From Kordiimonadales bacterium IMCC3096 (GTDB taxonomy: Bacteria; Pseudomonadota; Alphaproteobacteria; Minwuiales; Minwuiaceae), in assembly GCA_016865035.1 (NCBI GenBank), contig CP018227.1:342001-406000 (forward strand): a stretch of 64,000 nt of DNA, in the 5' to 3' direction. Made by a program: the position numbers and the translations under genes. Below the pieces are notes generated by a model. The model had not been told where the DNA came from and made no database searches. It saw only the letters and a list, made by a program, of their open reading frames with translations. Each line of letters opens with the position of its first letter. Within the stretch, counting starts at the first letter, position 1. Of the stretch, positions 52,196 to 60,793 are shown one piece after another.

Positions 52196-53218
52196 TTAGT
52201 CCAACCAGGGCGGGGTCGGCAAGCCTTTCTCCTTCAGGAAGGCCGGATTGTAGAGGCGGCTGAAGTACCGCTGCCCGCCGTCACAGAGGATGGTGACGAT
52301 GGTGTGGCCGGGGCCAAGCTCCCGCGCCAGCCGGATGGCGCCTGCCACATTGATGCCGCTGGACCCGCCGAGGATCAGTCCTTCGTGCTGCGCCAGGTCG
52401 AAGGTTGTCCGCACCACTTCCTCGTCCCCGATGCGGTACGGATGATCGACCGACAGCCCCTCCAGATTGGCGGTGATGCGCCCCTGACCAATGCCTTCGG
52501 TGATCGATCCGCCCTCGGACTTCAGCTCGCCGTGGGCATAATAGTGCCACAGGGCCGCGCCATGCGGATCGGCCAGACCGATCTTCACGTGCCGATTGCG
52601 TTCCTTCAGCGCCATGGCGACACCAGCCAGCGTGCCGCCCGTACCTACGGCACAGATGAAGCCGTCGACCTTGCCGTCCGTCTGTTCCCAGATCTCCGGA
52701 CCCGTGGTGTCGATGTGACCCTGGCGGTTGGCAACATTGTCGAACTGGTTGGCCCAGATGGCCCCGTTGGGGTTGCTGGCCGCGATCTCCTCCGCCAGGC
52801 GCCCGGAATATTTCACGTAGTTGTTCGGGTCACGATAGGGAACGGCGGGAACTTCGCGCAGGTCGGCGCCGCAGATCCGCAGCATGTCCTTCTTCTCGTC
52901 GCTCTGGGTCTCGGGAATGACGATGACACACTTGTAGCCCCGGGCCGCGGCGACCAGTGCCAGGCCAATGCCGGTATTGCCCGCCGTGCCCTCGACAATC
53001 ACGCCGCCCGGCTTCAGCAGGCCACGCTTTTCCGCGTCGTTGATGATCGCCAGCGCCGCCCGGTCCTTCACCGATCCGCCGGGATTGAGGAATTCCGCCT
53101 TGCCCAGGATCTCGCACCCGGTCTCCTCGGATGCCCTGTTGAGACGGATCAGCGGTGTATTTCCAATCGACCCGACGAAGCCTTGTCTGATATCCATTTT
53201 TTTCTCGTACAATTCCAT
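52196..53218 (-). CDS. cysK: Cysteine synthase A
   Basis: 340 residues. PLP Lys in N-P-G-G-S-V-K-D-R-A-A; substrate loop T-A-G-N-T-G-I-G-L; phosphate loop G-T-G-G-T-L-A-G-V; G-S-S-G-I-N. The C terminus (K-G-L-P-T-P-P-W-L-D) fits O-acetylserine sulfhydrylase rather than cystathionine synthase. The start at M-E-L-Y-E-K-K-M-D-I-R-Q has TAGGAG 10 bases upstream; an internal ATG seven codons later (53197) also begins the conserved protein. It consumes sulfide for cysteine, so links to the sulfur genes elsewhere. Confidence 0.92.
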   Translation of the reverse strand: MELYEKKMDIRQGFVGSIGNTPLIRLNRASEETGCEILGKAEFLNPGGSVKDRAALAIINDAEKRGLLKPGGVIVEGTAGNTGIGLALVAAARGYKCVIVIPETQSDEKKDMLRICGADLREVPAVPYRDPNNYVKYSGRLAEEIAASNPNGAIWANQFDNVANRQGHIDTTGPEIWEQTDGKVDGFICAVGTGGTLAGVAMALKERNRHVKIGLADPHGAALWHYYAHGELKSEGGSITEGIGQGRITANLEGLSVDHPYRIGDEEVVRTTFDLAQHEGLILGGSSGINVAGAIRLARELGPGHTIVTILCDGGQRYFSRLYNPAFLKEKGLPTPPWLD

Positions 53219-53294
53219 GAAGCGCGAACTCCTACGGGATTTAGGACAGACTACAGGGAAGGTAAAGCGGACAGGGAACGGTCGGGCGGGAAGT

Positions 53295-53609
53295 TCAGAT
53301 ACTGCCCGCACGCTCCACGACCAGCACCCGCGCGCCCCCCAGCGGATGAGCGACATGCTCGTCCCCGGCCTGGGCGTGGAAAATGTCGCCCGGCTCCAGA
53401 CGATGGACAGTGACCGTGCCGCTTGCGTCGCGCACCTTCATGTCGACCCGGCCATCCACCACCACGAACACTTCCGGCCCGTCGTTGACGTGCCAGATGT
53501 AGGGCTGATCGGTCCAGTGCAGGCGCACGGTTGCGGTGTCGAACTTCTCGATGTCCAGCGCATCCCAGGCACTCTCGCCCGTGTACTCATTCGGTCGGAT
53601 CACTCGCAA
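53295..53609 (-). CDS. Small cupin-domain protein
   Basis: 104 residues from a TTG with GGAG nine bases upstream; a GTG two codons later is an alternative. Single cupin: motif 1 (W-H-V-N-D-G-P-E-V-F-V-V-V-D-G) and motif 2 (P-G-D-I-F-H-A-Q-A-G-D-E-H-V-A-H-P). A metal centre is likely. It follows the sensor-kinase gene by 33 bases on the same strand. Function unknown. Confidence 0.8.
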   Translation of the reverse strand: MRVIRPNEYTGESAWDALDIEKFDTATVRLHWTDQPYIWHVNDGPEVFVVVDGRVDMKVRDASGTVTVHRLEPGDIFHAQAGDEHVAHPLGGARVLVVERAGSI

Positions 53610-53642
53610 CGGACGAAACTCCGGATGGGGGCAACAACGCCT

Positions 53643-55454
53643 TCATGCGCATGCGCGAATGCCGCGCGGCCTTTTCCGGAGCAGACGATGATCGGGAAGC
53701 TGGAGGATGGCAAGTGTGCCCTTGCCCGGCTCGCTCTCCAGCAGCAGTTCGCCATCATGCCGCTCGGCAAGCACGGCGGAGAGCGGCAGGCCGAGACCGG
53801 TCCCCTCGCGTCCTGCGGTGAGCTGGGACTCCACCCGCCCGAAGGGTTCGAACGCCTTCGCGATCTGGGACTTGTCCATGCCAATTCCCGAATCCTGGAC
53901 CCGCAGTTGCGGTCCGGACGGATCAAGGCGCACATCGATCAGGATCGAGCCTCCATCATCCGTGAACTTCATGGCGTTCGAGATCAGGTTCAGCATGATC
54001 TGGCGTATTCTGAGATGGTCCACCCGCAGCATGACCGGTTCCTTCGAGAGGCAGACACGAAACGCCATTCCCCGCTGTTGCGCCCGGGCACTGAAGTACC
54101 TTTCGCATTCCCGCAGTAGTTCATTGGCATCCAGCGTGGTCTCGCGCAGTTCGAACTGGCCCGCTTCGTGCCGCGACAGGTCGAGGATGTCGGAGATCAG
54201 ATCCAGCAGATGAACGGCAGCACCCCGAATGTCGCCGGCATATTCGCGGTACTTCGGCGGATTCAGGGGCCCCAGCGTCTGATGCATCATCATCTCCGAG
54301 AAGCCAATGACCGCGTTCAGCGGTGTCCGGAGTTCATGGCTCATGTTGGCAAGGAAATTGGTTTTCGCCTGACTGCCCTTCTCGGCCTCCTCCTGCGCAC
54401 GACGTATCGTCTGCTCCACCTGCTTGCGTTCGGTGATGTCGAGCAGGATCCCCTCGAAGACAGCCCGCCCGATCCTGTTCAGCCGTGCCCGCATGGTCAG
54501 GGATACCCATGTCGCCGACCGGCGCGCGTGCAGGATCCTGAACTCCATGTTCCAGGAAGCCTGAGACCTGTCACCCAGTTCGAACCGTTGCCTGACCTCC
54601 TCCCTGTCTTCAGGATGAACCTGTCGCAGCAGGTTCGCGAGGTCACCGACGAAATGGTCCGGCTCCAGTCCGGTCAGATCGCGGATGCCGCCGTTCCGGT
54701 AGTCGAAGATGAAGCTGCCGTTCGCCAGTTCCAGCCGGCGCAGGATCGCGCCCGGAAGATGCTCGGCCAGACGCTCGAAGCGCGCCTCACTCTCCTTCAG
54801 CTTCAGACCCCGGTCCACGAACTCGGTCATGTCCGAGAAGACGATCAGGTGGCTGCCATCCTCGGTCTGCCGGGCCGTGACCCGGTACCATTCCGACCCA
54901 CGAATGCTCAGCATCTCTGCCGCCCCCTGCTTGCGCAGCAGATGCAGGACCGACCCGGCCAGATCAAGGCCGATCACACCGCTTTCGCTCCGTCCATTGT
55001 GGGCTGCGACCATGTTTGCCAGATCGCCAAGGTCCATCAGGCCGCCAGATCCCTGTCGTTGTGTCACTTCAGGAAATATCTGGCGGGCAATGTCATTGCA
55101 GGTGATCAGCCGTTCTTCGGCATCAAACAGAAAAAGGCCGTCATCCAGTGATTCCATCACTCTCGAGATGTTCTGCCCGACCGCCTGCTCCCGCAGTCTG
55201 CCCGTTCTGCTGCCAGTGCGCCCGAACGGCGTCGCAGCACCCAGCACCGCGATCGCGGCGGCGGTCCCTGTGGTCGCCATCAGCAGCCAGGCACTGTCAT
55301 GGGAGAGTTCAGTGAAGCTGCTGCTTGCGAACACCAGCATCGAGGTCGCGAGACCGGAGAGAAGGGCATAACTCACGGGGTGGCGACGCACGTAAGCGGA
55401 AAAGGCCGCAGACACGCCCATGAACTGTCGGATCGCAGCAACGAAATTCGGCAC
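53643..55454 (-). CDS. Membrane-bound PAS-domain sensor histidine kinase
   Basis: 603 residues from a GTG with AGGGGAAG upstream. Two membrane helices at about 27-46 and 55-76; PAS domains at about 95-215 and 225-345 (the second with a PAC end, G-I-L-L-D-I-T-E-R); HisKA with the phospho-accepting His373 in N-M-S-H-E-L-R-T-P-L; ATPase domain about 470-590 with Q-I-M-L-N-L-I-S-N-A, D-S-G-I-G-M and G-T-G-L-G-L. No response regulator lies beside it, so it is an orphan. An AT-rich inverted repeat GCAAAA-N6-TTTTGC (55507-55524) lies upstream. Confidence 0.93.
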   Translation of the reverse strand: MPNFVAAIRQFMGVSAAFSAYVRRHPVSYALLSGLATSMLVFASSSFTELSHDSAWLLMATTGTAAAIAVLGAATPFGRTGSRTGRLREQAVGQNISRVMESLDDGLFLFDAEERLITCNDIARQIFPEVTQRQGSGGLMDLGDLANMVAAHNGRSESGVIGLDLAGSVLHLLRKQGAAEMLSIRGSEWYRVTARQTEDGSHLIVFSDMTEFVDRGLKLKESEARFERLAEHLPGAILRRLELANGSFIFDYRNGGIRDLTGLEPDHFVGDLANLLRQVHPEDREEVRQRFELGDRSQASWNMEFRILHARRSATWVSLTMRARLNRIGRAVFEGILLDITERKQVEQTIRRAQEEAEKGSQAKTNFLANMSHELRTPLNAVIGFSEMMMHQTLGPLNPPKYREYAGDIRGAAVHLLDLISDILDLSRHEAGQFELRETTLDANELLRECERYFSARAQQRGMAFRVCLSKEPVMLRVDHLRIRQIMLNLISNAMKFTDDGGSILIDVRLDPSGPQLRVQDSGIGMDKSQIAKAFEPFGRVESQLTAGREGTGLGLPLSAVLAERHDGELLLESEPGKGTLAILQLPDHRLLRKRPRGIRACA

Positions 55455-55538
55455 CGATCTTCCCCTGCTCTCCGGCCTGGAACATAAGCCGGGGCATCGT
55501 GACGGTGCAAAATTAAGCTTTTGCTAATTACGATTTTA

Positions 55539-56975
55539 TTACAGCGCCTTAACTCTCTCGTACCCGGCCAGCGCGCGCGCCCGCGCCTCGGCGTGATCCA
55601 CGACCGGCCTCGGATAGTTCTCACCCAGTTTCACACCCGCGTCCCGGAGCACGGCATCAGGCGCGGTCCAGGGGGCGTGAAGGTACCTGTCGGGCAGATC
55701 CTGCAGTACGGGCAGCCAACGGCGGACATAGGCACCATCGGCATCGAACTGCTGCCCCTGCCGCACGGGATTGAAAATGCGGAAATAGGGGGCGGCATCC
55801 GCGCCGGAACCGGCAACCCATTGCCAGCTCGCCGCATTGTTCGCCAGATCGGCATCGACGAGCGTGTCCCAGAACCAGTCCGCACCATGACGCCAGTGGA
55901 TCGCGAGATGCTTGATCAGGAAGGATGCCACGACCATCCGCACCCGATTGTGCATATAGCCGCTGACCCAGAGTTCGCGCATGCCCGCATCAACCAGCGG
56001 ATAGCCGGTCTGCCCGCTCTGCCAGGCCTTCAGGGCCTCCGGATCATCGACCCAGGGAAAGGCATCGAAGGACTCACGCCAGTTCTTCTCCGGCAGTGTC
56101 GGATAGTGAAACAGCAGGTGATGGGCGAATTCGCGCCATATCAGTTCCGCGCGGAACTTTCCGACGGACCGGGCACCTTCGGCTTCCCGGTGATCGAGGG
56201 TCTGCCATATCGACCGGACACTGATCTCGCCGAAATGCAGGTGCGGGGAAAGCCGCGACGTGGTTTCGCCCGCCATCTGGTCGCGTGCCTTCGCATAGTT
56301 GTCGAGCGCATCATCCAGGAACGCCCCGAAGCGTCTGCGGGCGCCGGTCTCGCCGGGTGTCCAGCGCTCTCTCAGGCCACCCGCCCAGTCCGGTGTCGTC
56401 GGCTGCAGCGCCCACCCTTCCAGCTCATCGCTGGCGGGCCAGTTCTCCGGGGCCGTCAGTGCGTCAGGTGTGGTGAGAGGCTGGTCCGGCGCACCCTTGC
56501 GCAGGCAGGCCTTCATGAAGGGCGAAAACACGCGATAGGGACCATCGTCACCGGTACGGATCGTCCAGGGTTCGAAGGCCAGGTTGCCGGGGAAACTCTC
56601 CACGGCCACACCGGCATCCTTAAGGTCCGACTTGAGTGCCGTGTCGCGGCGGATCGCCAGAGGTTCGTAGAGGCGGTTCCAGAGGACGGTATCCGCGCCG
56701 GTCTCCCGCACCAGGTCCCGGATGGCCTGACCTGACGCGCCGGACCGCAGCACAAGCCGACTGCCCTTCCCCCGCAGACTCTCGTCCAGATCCGCAAGCG
56801 AATGGTGCAGCCACCAGCGGGAGGCACCACCCGGTCGCCAGTCCCCGGCACCACTGTCATCCAGCACGAAGACCGGAATGACAGGCGCGCCGGTGCTGAC
56901 AGCCGCGGTCAGGGCCGGATTGTCAGCCAGCCGAAGATCCTGGCGAAACCACACAAGAACAGGTTTTTCGGACAC
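55539..56975 (-). CDS. phrB: Deoxyribodipyrimidine photolyase / cryptochrome
   Basis: 478 residues from a GTG preceded by G-G-G-G-G-G; a TTG six codons earlier is possible. N-terminal antenna domain P-V-L-V-W-F-R-Q-D-L-R-L-A-D-N-P-A-L; FAD domain with W-R-E-F-A-H-H-L-L, G-Y-M-H-N-R-V-R-M and D-A-D-L-A-N-N-A-A-S-W-Q-W-V-A-G. This fits class I CPD photolyases, which repair cyclobutane dimers with light and FADH-. The N-N-A-A-S motif with the C-terminal tail fits repair enzymes rather than signalling cryptochromes. Confidence 0.93.
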   Translation of the reverse strand: MSEKPVLVWFRQDLRLADNPALTAAVSTGAPVIPVFVLDDSGAGDWRPGGASRWWLHHSLADLDESLRGKGSRLVLRSGASGQAIRDLVRETGADTVLWNRLYEPLAIRRDTALKSDLKDAGVAVESFPGNLAFEPWTIRTGDDGPYRVFSPFMKACLRKGAPDQPLTTPDALTAPENWPASDELEGWALQPTTPDWAGGLRERWTPGETGARRRFGAFLDDALDNYAKARDQMAGETTSRLSPHLHFGEISVRSIWQTLDHREAEGARSVGKFRAELIWREFAHHLLFHYPTLPEKNWRESFDAFPWVDDPEALKAWQSGQTGYPLVDAGMRELWVSGYMHNRVRMVVASFLIKHLAIHWRHGADWFWDTLVDADLANNAASWQWVAGSGADAAPYFRIFNPVRQGQQFDADGAYVRRWLPVLQDLPDRYLHAPWTAPDAVLRDAGVKLGENYPRPVVDHAEARARALAGYERVKAL

Positions 56976-57009
56976 ACGCCCCCCGATGATCAATCAGGCG
57001 GCCAATCGG

Positions 57010-57804
57010 TCAGACGATTTCCGCGCTGACATCCCCCAGCACACTGTGGCTGTAGGTCAGTGATGAACCTACGTCAGGGAACCAGGTGCGGATCACGGTG
57101 CCGGTCAGGACCCAGTCACCGGCCTTCAGGGAACGTCCCTGCGCCGTCAGCTCGTCCGCCAGAACCCGAAGGCTGTTGAACGGATGGCCGAGCGCGTCGG
57201 AGCCCTTGCCCTCACCGACCTTCTCCCCGTTCATGTGCAGTTCCGCCGTGGCATCGGCCAGGGTCGCAGCGTCGAAATCAGTGACCACCGGCCCCAGGAT
57301 GATCCCGGCGTTCCAGGCGTTGTCGGCTATCAGGTTCAGCGCATCCAGCTTCGCGTAATCCGCATTGCGGTCGTCCGCGATTTCGAAGGCTGCGGCGCAG
57401 GCATCGACGGAGTTGTAGATGGTCTCTTCACTGAACGGCGCACCGCCGGCTTCGAGCGTCGATCCCAGACGAACGGCGACCTCACACTCGATGCAGACAC
57501 GGCCGAGCTGGGAAGCGCGGATCCGGGCAGGTGAGTGCAGCAGCTCAGCGCCGACAATCGTTCCTCCGACGGGACGGTCGATACCCACCATCTCCTGCAT
57601 CTGAGGGGAGGACAGCGCAATCTTCGCGCCCAGAGGCTTCAGGCCACGCATCTGCATGCGGCGCACGAAGGCGTCCTGCACGGCATAGGCCGCCTCGATG
57701 CTGGTCGGGGCCAGTTTTTCCGGCAACGCCTCGTATCGCGCCAGTCGGGTGTGCATGTCGTCAAGCCAGAGCGCGGCCTGCTCGCTCGTCATCGCATCGC
57801 TCAT
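57010..57804 (-). CDS. 2-keto-4-pentenoate hydratase / FAH-family protein
   Basis: 264 residues, ATG with CAGGAG upstream. Fumarylacetoacetase-fold features: G-A-K-I-A-L-S-S-P-Q-M-Q, V-C-I-E-C-E-V-A-V (metal-binding Glu residues) and L-K-A-G-D-W-V-L-T-G-T-V. It resembles MhpD/DmpH-type hydratases of meta-cleavage pathways, adding water to 2-hydroxy-penta-2,4-dienoate. The remaining ring-cleavage genes are absent here. Confidence 0.85.
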   Translation of the reverse strand: MSDAMTSEQAALWLDDMHTRLARYEALPEKLAPTSIEAAYAVQDAFVRRMQMRGLKPLGAKIALSSPQMQEMVGIDRPVGGTIVGAELLHSPARIRASQLGRVCIECEVAVRLGSTLEAGGAPFSEETIYNSVDACAAAFEIADDRNADYAKLDALNLIADNAWNAGIILGPVVTDFDAATLADATAELHMNGEKVGEGKGSDALGHPFNSLRVLADELTAQGRSLKAGDWVLTGTVIRTWFPDVGSSLTYSHSVLGDVSAEIV

Positions 57805-57974
57805 GTGGTACTCCTGCACCAGTTCAAGGCAAGCCCGACCGTTCGCAAACGTCGCTGGCGAGTCAGGCTGCTGTATGGGGAAACCTCAACCTAGGCATTG
57901 TGCAGACCACCCGCAATGGGATGTGACAAGACGCCGTTGGCCGCGCTTGCGCCCCCGCGGCGCAGGATTCCGGG

Positions 57975-59024
57975 TCAATCGAACGTCAGGTCGCCGTCCG
58001 GCAGCGGTGCGAAATAGCCTTCGACGGTCGCGGCATCGATCTCGGACAGTGTCGCGGGCTGCCAGGCCGGTGACTGATCCTTGTCGATGACGGTCGCACG
58101 GGTGCCTTCGTAGAAGTCATGTCCGGCGATGACGCGGTTCACCATGCGCCATTCCATCTTCATGCATTCGCGGAAATCCCTGGTCCCGCCATCGCGGACC
58201 TGCCGGAAGGCGATCTTCAGCGACGTCGGCGATTTGGTGCGCATGATCGAAGCCTGCTTCGCGGCCCACTCCCCACCGTCGGCATCAAGCGCGTCGAGGA
58301 TCTCCTCCACACTGTCACCCGCAAACAGACGGTCAAGATCGGCTCGCCGCGCCGCCAGGTCGGAGTCTCCCGGTTCGGAAGCAAATCCGGCGATCACGGT
58401 CGTCGCGTCGTCATGGCTGGCGATTTCAGCGCCCGCCAGCGCATCGATCAGTTCATCCTGACGTTCGGAAGCGACGCAGGCATCGGCGACGCCCGCGTGC
58501 AGGCTGTCGGCAGCCTTCAGCCGCGCGCCGGTCAGTGCCAGCCATGTCCCCACATGCCCGGGCGCACGGGAAAGAAAGAAGGAACCACCGACATCGGGGA
58601 ACAGGCCAATCCCCGTTTCCGGCATGGCGAAGGTCACCCGTTCCGTGGCCACACGATGGCTGCCCGGTATCGACACCCCGCAACCGCCGCCCATCACGAT
58701 CCCGTCCAGCAGGGAAATCCAGGGCTTCGGGAAGTAGTGGATATCGACGTTCAGCCGATACTCATCATGGTAGAAGTCATACGGGTACTGTCCCCCGGCA
58801 CGGCCTTCGTCATACAGCTTGCGAATGTCGCCACCGGCGCAGAACGCCCGGTCCCCTGCCCCCTGAACCACAACGGCCTGAACCGAGTCATCGGTCCGCC
58901 ATTGCTTCAGCCGCGCATGCAGCTCCACGCACATCTCGTGCGTCAGCGCGTTGAGGGCCTTCGGCCGGTTCAACAGGACGGTGGCCAGACCGCCCTTCCT
59001 GCCGAATTCAATTTCCTGGTCCAT
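57975..59024 (-). CDS. 3-hydroxyisobutyryl-CoA hydrolase / enoyl-CoA hydratase family
   Basis: 349 residues, ATG with GGGAGAG upstream. Crotonase core with N-R-P-K-A-L-N-A-L-T, R-A-F-C-A-G-G-D-I-R-K-L-Y and the HIBCH-type G-G-G-C-G-V-S-I-P-G-S-H-R-V and F-P-D-V-G-G-S-F-F-L-S. The length with the C-terminal extension and W-R-M-V-N-R-V-I matches 3-hydroxyisobutyryl-CoA hydrolase of valine breakdown. Confidence 0.88.
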   Translation of the reverse strand: MDQEIEFGRKGGLATVLLNRPKALNALTHEMCVELHARLKQWRTDDSVQAVVVQGAGDRAFCAGGDIRKLYDEGRAGGQYPYDFYHDEYRLNVDIHYFPKPWISLLDGIVMGGGCGVSIPGSHRVATERVTFAMPETGIGLFPDVGGSFFLSRAPGHVGTWLALTGARLKAADSLHAGVADACVASERQDELIDALAGAEIASHDDATTVIAGFASEPGDSDLAARRADLDRLFAGDSVEEILDALDADGGEWAAKQASIMRTKSPTSLKIAFRQVRDGGTRDFRECMKMEWRMVNRVIAGHDFYEGTRATVIDKDQSPAWQPATLSEIDAATVEGYFAPLPDGDLTFD

Positions 59025-59071
59025 TTCCGGTTCTCTCCCCATCCCGGCGCATGGCGCATTTCACGCCCTGC

Positions 59072-59791
59072 TCAATCCATCAGGCCGGCCCATTCGGCTT
59101 CTCCGCAGATGCCCAGATTGGCGCGATAGCTCTGCGGCGAGTCCAGTTCCAGATGCCTGATGCGGTATTCCTCGTCCAGTTCCCTGGCGGTGCGTTCCGC
59201 CACTTCCAGGGACAGGTCCCGGACCAGACTGATCGCATGACGCTTGTCCCGGGCCTTGCGGGTGATCCGCAACTCGCGCTCAAGCTCCAGCGCGCGTTCG
59301 ATCCTGCCCGGCAGTTCCTGCAGCGCGTCCTCGTGAACCTGCAGATGCAGCAGTTCGTGCACCCGCACGGCCCCCGCCGGACAACTGGTCCGCGGGTACT
59401 CGCCCGGCACATACATCACGGGCGCGACCTTGACCGTCACCGTGATCGTCTCCGGCGAGAAGCAGAAGTTCTTGTATTCATCCGTGCCGGAACGAACCTG
59501 CGCCTTGGTCCTGATCTCCCGCGCCATTTCGGTAAATCCGAAATGCCGATAGCCGACCGGCAGCGGATCCTGCCGGTCGGCGTACTGGTGCAGTTCGTCC
59601 GCCGTGAAGCGGGCACTTGTCCGCTCCGTCCGCGCCTCGACCTCCACGATCACCGTTGGCAGTTCACGCGGATTGCGGCAGGGGTCATCATACTGCGCCC
59701 TGGCCGGAGAGACCGTCAGAGGCGAGATCATCAGGAAGGCACCCGTCAGCAGGGAAAGCAGTACCCCGATGATTGGCTTCGCTAGGGTCAC
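59072..59791 (-). CDS. Secreted protein with HExxH motif, unknown function
   Basis: 239 residues, signal peptide about 1-32 (cleavage near A-R-A-Q). Mature part has Cys38, Cys110, Cys137 and a late Cys. The segment V-H-E-L-L-H-L-Q-V-H-E-D (144-155) contains H-E-x-x-H at 145-149 and a further His153, a zinc-binding pattern like the metzincin or DUF922-type sites. The C-terminal part is strongly helical and charged. No family recognised; a zinc peptidase or a zinc-binding non-enzyme are both possible. Confidence 0.75.
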   Translation of the reverse strand: MTLAKPIIGVLLSLLTGAFLMISPLTVSPARAQYDDPCRNPRELPTVIVEVEARTERTSARFTADELHQYADRQDPLPVGYRHFGFTEMAREIRTKAQVRSGTDEYKNFCFSPETITVTVKVAPVMYVPGEYPRTSCPAGAVRVHELLHLQVHEDALQELPGRIERALELERELRITRKARDKRHAISLVRDLSLEVAERTARELDEEYRIRHLELDSPQSYRANLGICGEAEWAGLMD

Positions 59792-59800
59792 TTGTCCGCC

Positions 59801-60652
59801 TCAGCCCTCGTTCACCACAGGATTGACCAGCGTGCCGATGCCGGTGATCTCGACCTCCGTCGTATCGCCATCCTTCATGTAGACAGGCGGATTGCGCCGG
59901 TCGCCGACACCGCCCGGCGTACCGCTGACAATGACATCACCTGCTTCCAGCGCCATGAAGCTGCTGATGTACTCGATCAGGAACGGCACGTTGAAGATCA
60001 TGTGATCCGTGTCGGCATGCTGCATGACCTCGCCATTCAGGCGGGTCGTCAGTGTCAGGGTGGAGGGATCGGTGATCTCGTCCGACGTCACCATCCAGGG
60101 ACCGAACGCGCCGGTAGCCGTGAAGTTCTTGCCCGGCAGGAACTGGTGCGTATGGCCCTGGAAGTCACGGACCGAGCCGTCGTTGTAGCAGGAATAGCCC
60201 GCGACATGGTTCAGCGAGTCGGCCTGCGAAATGTGCCGCCCCGGCGTGCCGATGATGACCGCCATCTCGCCCTCATAGTCGAAACGGTCGGAGTTGCGCG
60301 GCTTCACCATCGCCTGCCCATGCCCGACCTGGCAGTTGGCGTAGCGCGGGAACAGCACCGGGTAACCGGACGGCTGACGCCCGGTCTCGATGCGATGATC
60401 CTCGTAATTCAGGCCGACGCAGATGATCTTGTTGGGACGCGGGATGACCGGCAGGAAGGTCACGTCCGACTGGGCGAAATCATCGCCCTGGCCACTGGCG
60501 GCCTTCTCGGCCGCTGCCTGCCCCTTTCCCTCGATCAGGGACAGCAGGGTCGGATACTCGGCACCGATCCGGCTGCCCAGATCGATCACCCCCTGTTCGG
60601 TGGCAACGCCATAGCTGGTCTTGCCAGCCTGTTCGAAAGTCATCAACCGCAT
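59801..60652 (-). CDS. Fumarylacetoacetate hydrolase family protein
   Basis: 283 residues. FAH core: I-I-C-V-G-L-N-Y-E-D-H, the metal-site F-D-Y-E-G-E-M-A-V-I-I-G and A-L-E-A-G-D-V-I-V-S-G-T-P-G-G-V-G. The G-E-M-A/D/E arrangement suggests a Mg-dependent oxaloacetate decarboxylase, acylpyruvase or 2-hydroxyhepta-2,4-diene-1,7-dioate isomerase. Starts 141 bases from the divergent aminotransferase gene. Confidence 0.9.
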   Translation of the reverse strand: MRLMTFEQAGKTSYGVATEQGVIDLGSRIGAEYPTLLSLIEGKGQAAAEKAASGQGDDFAQSDVTFLPVIPRPNKIICVGLNYEDHRIETGRQPSGYPVLFPRYANCQVGHGQAMVKPRNSDRFDYEGEMAVIIGTPGRHISQADSLNHVAGYSCYNDGSVRDFQGHTHQFLPGKNFTATGAFGPWMVTSDEITDPSTLTLTTRLNGEVMQHADTDHMIFNVPFLIEYISSFMALEAGDVIVSGTPGGVGDRRNPPVYMKDGDTTEVEITGIGTLVNPVVNEG

Positions 60653-60793
60653 GATTGCCCCTCCCAGGAATGTCGTTTCGGTCCCGCCGGAAACCTAGAG
60701 AATGGGTCCGTGTTTCGCCAGTGCCATTTGCGCCCCGGCTTGCTAGCATCTGCGAGACCGAACCATGTACCGACCGCCGGGGGAGCGCCTGCC

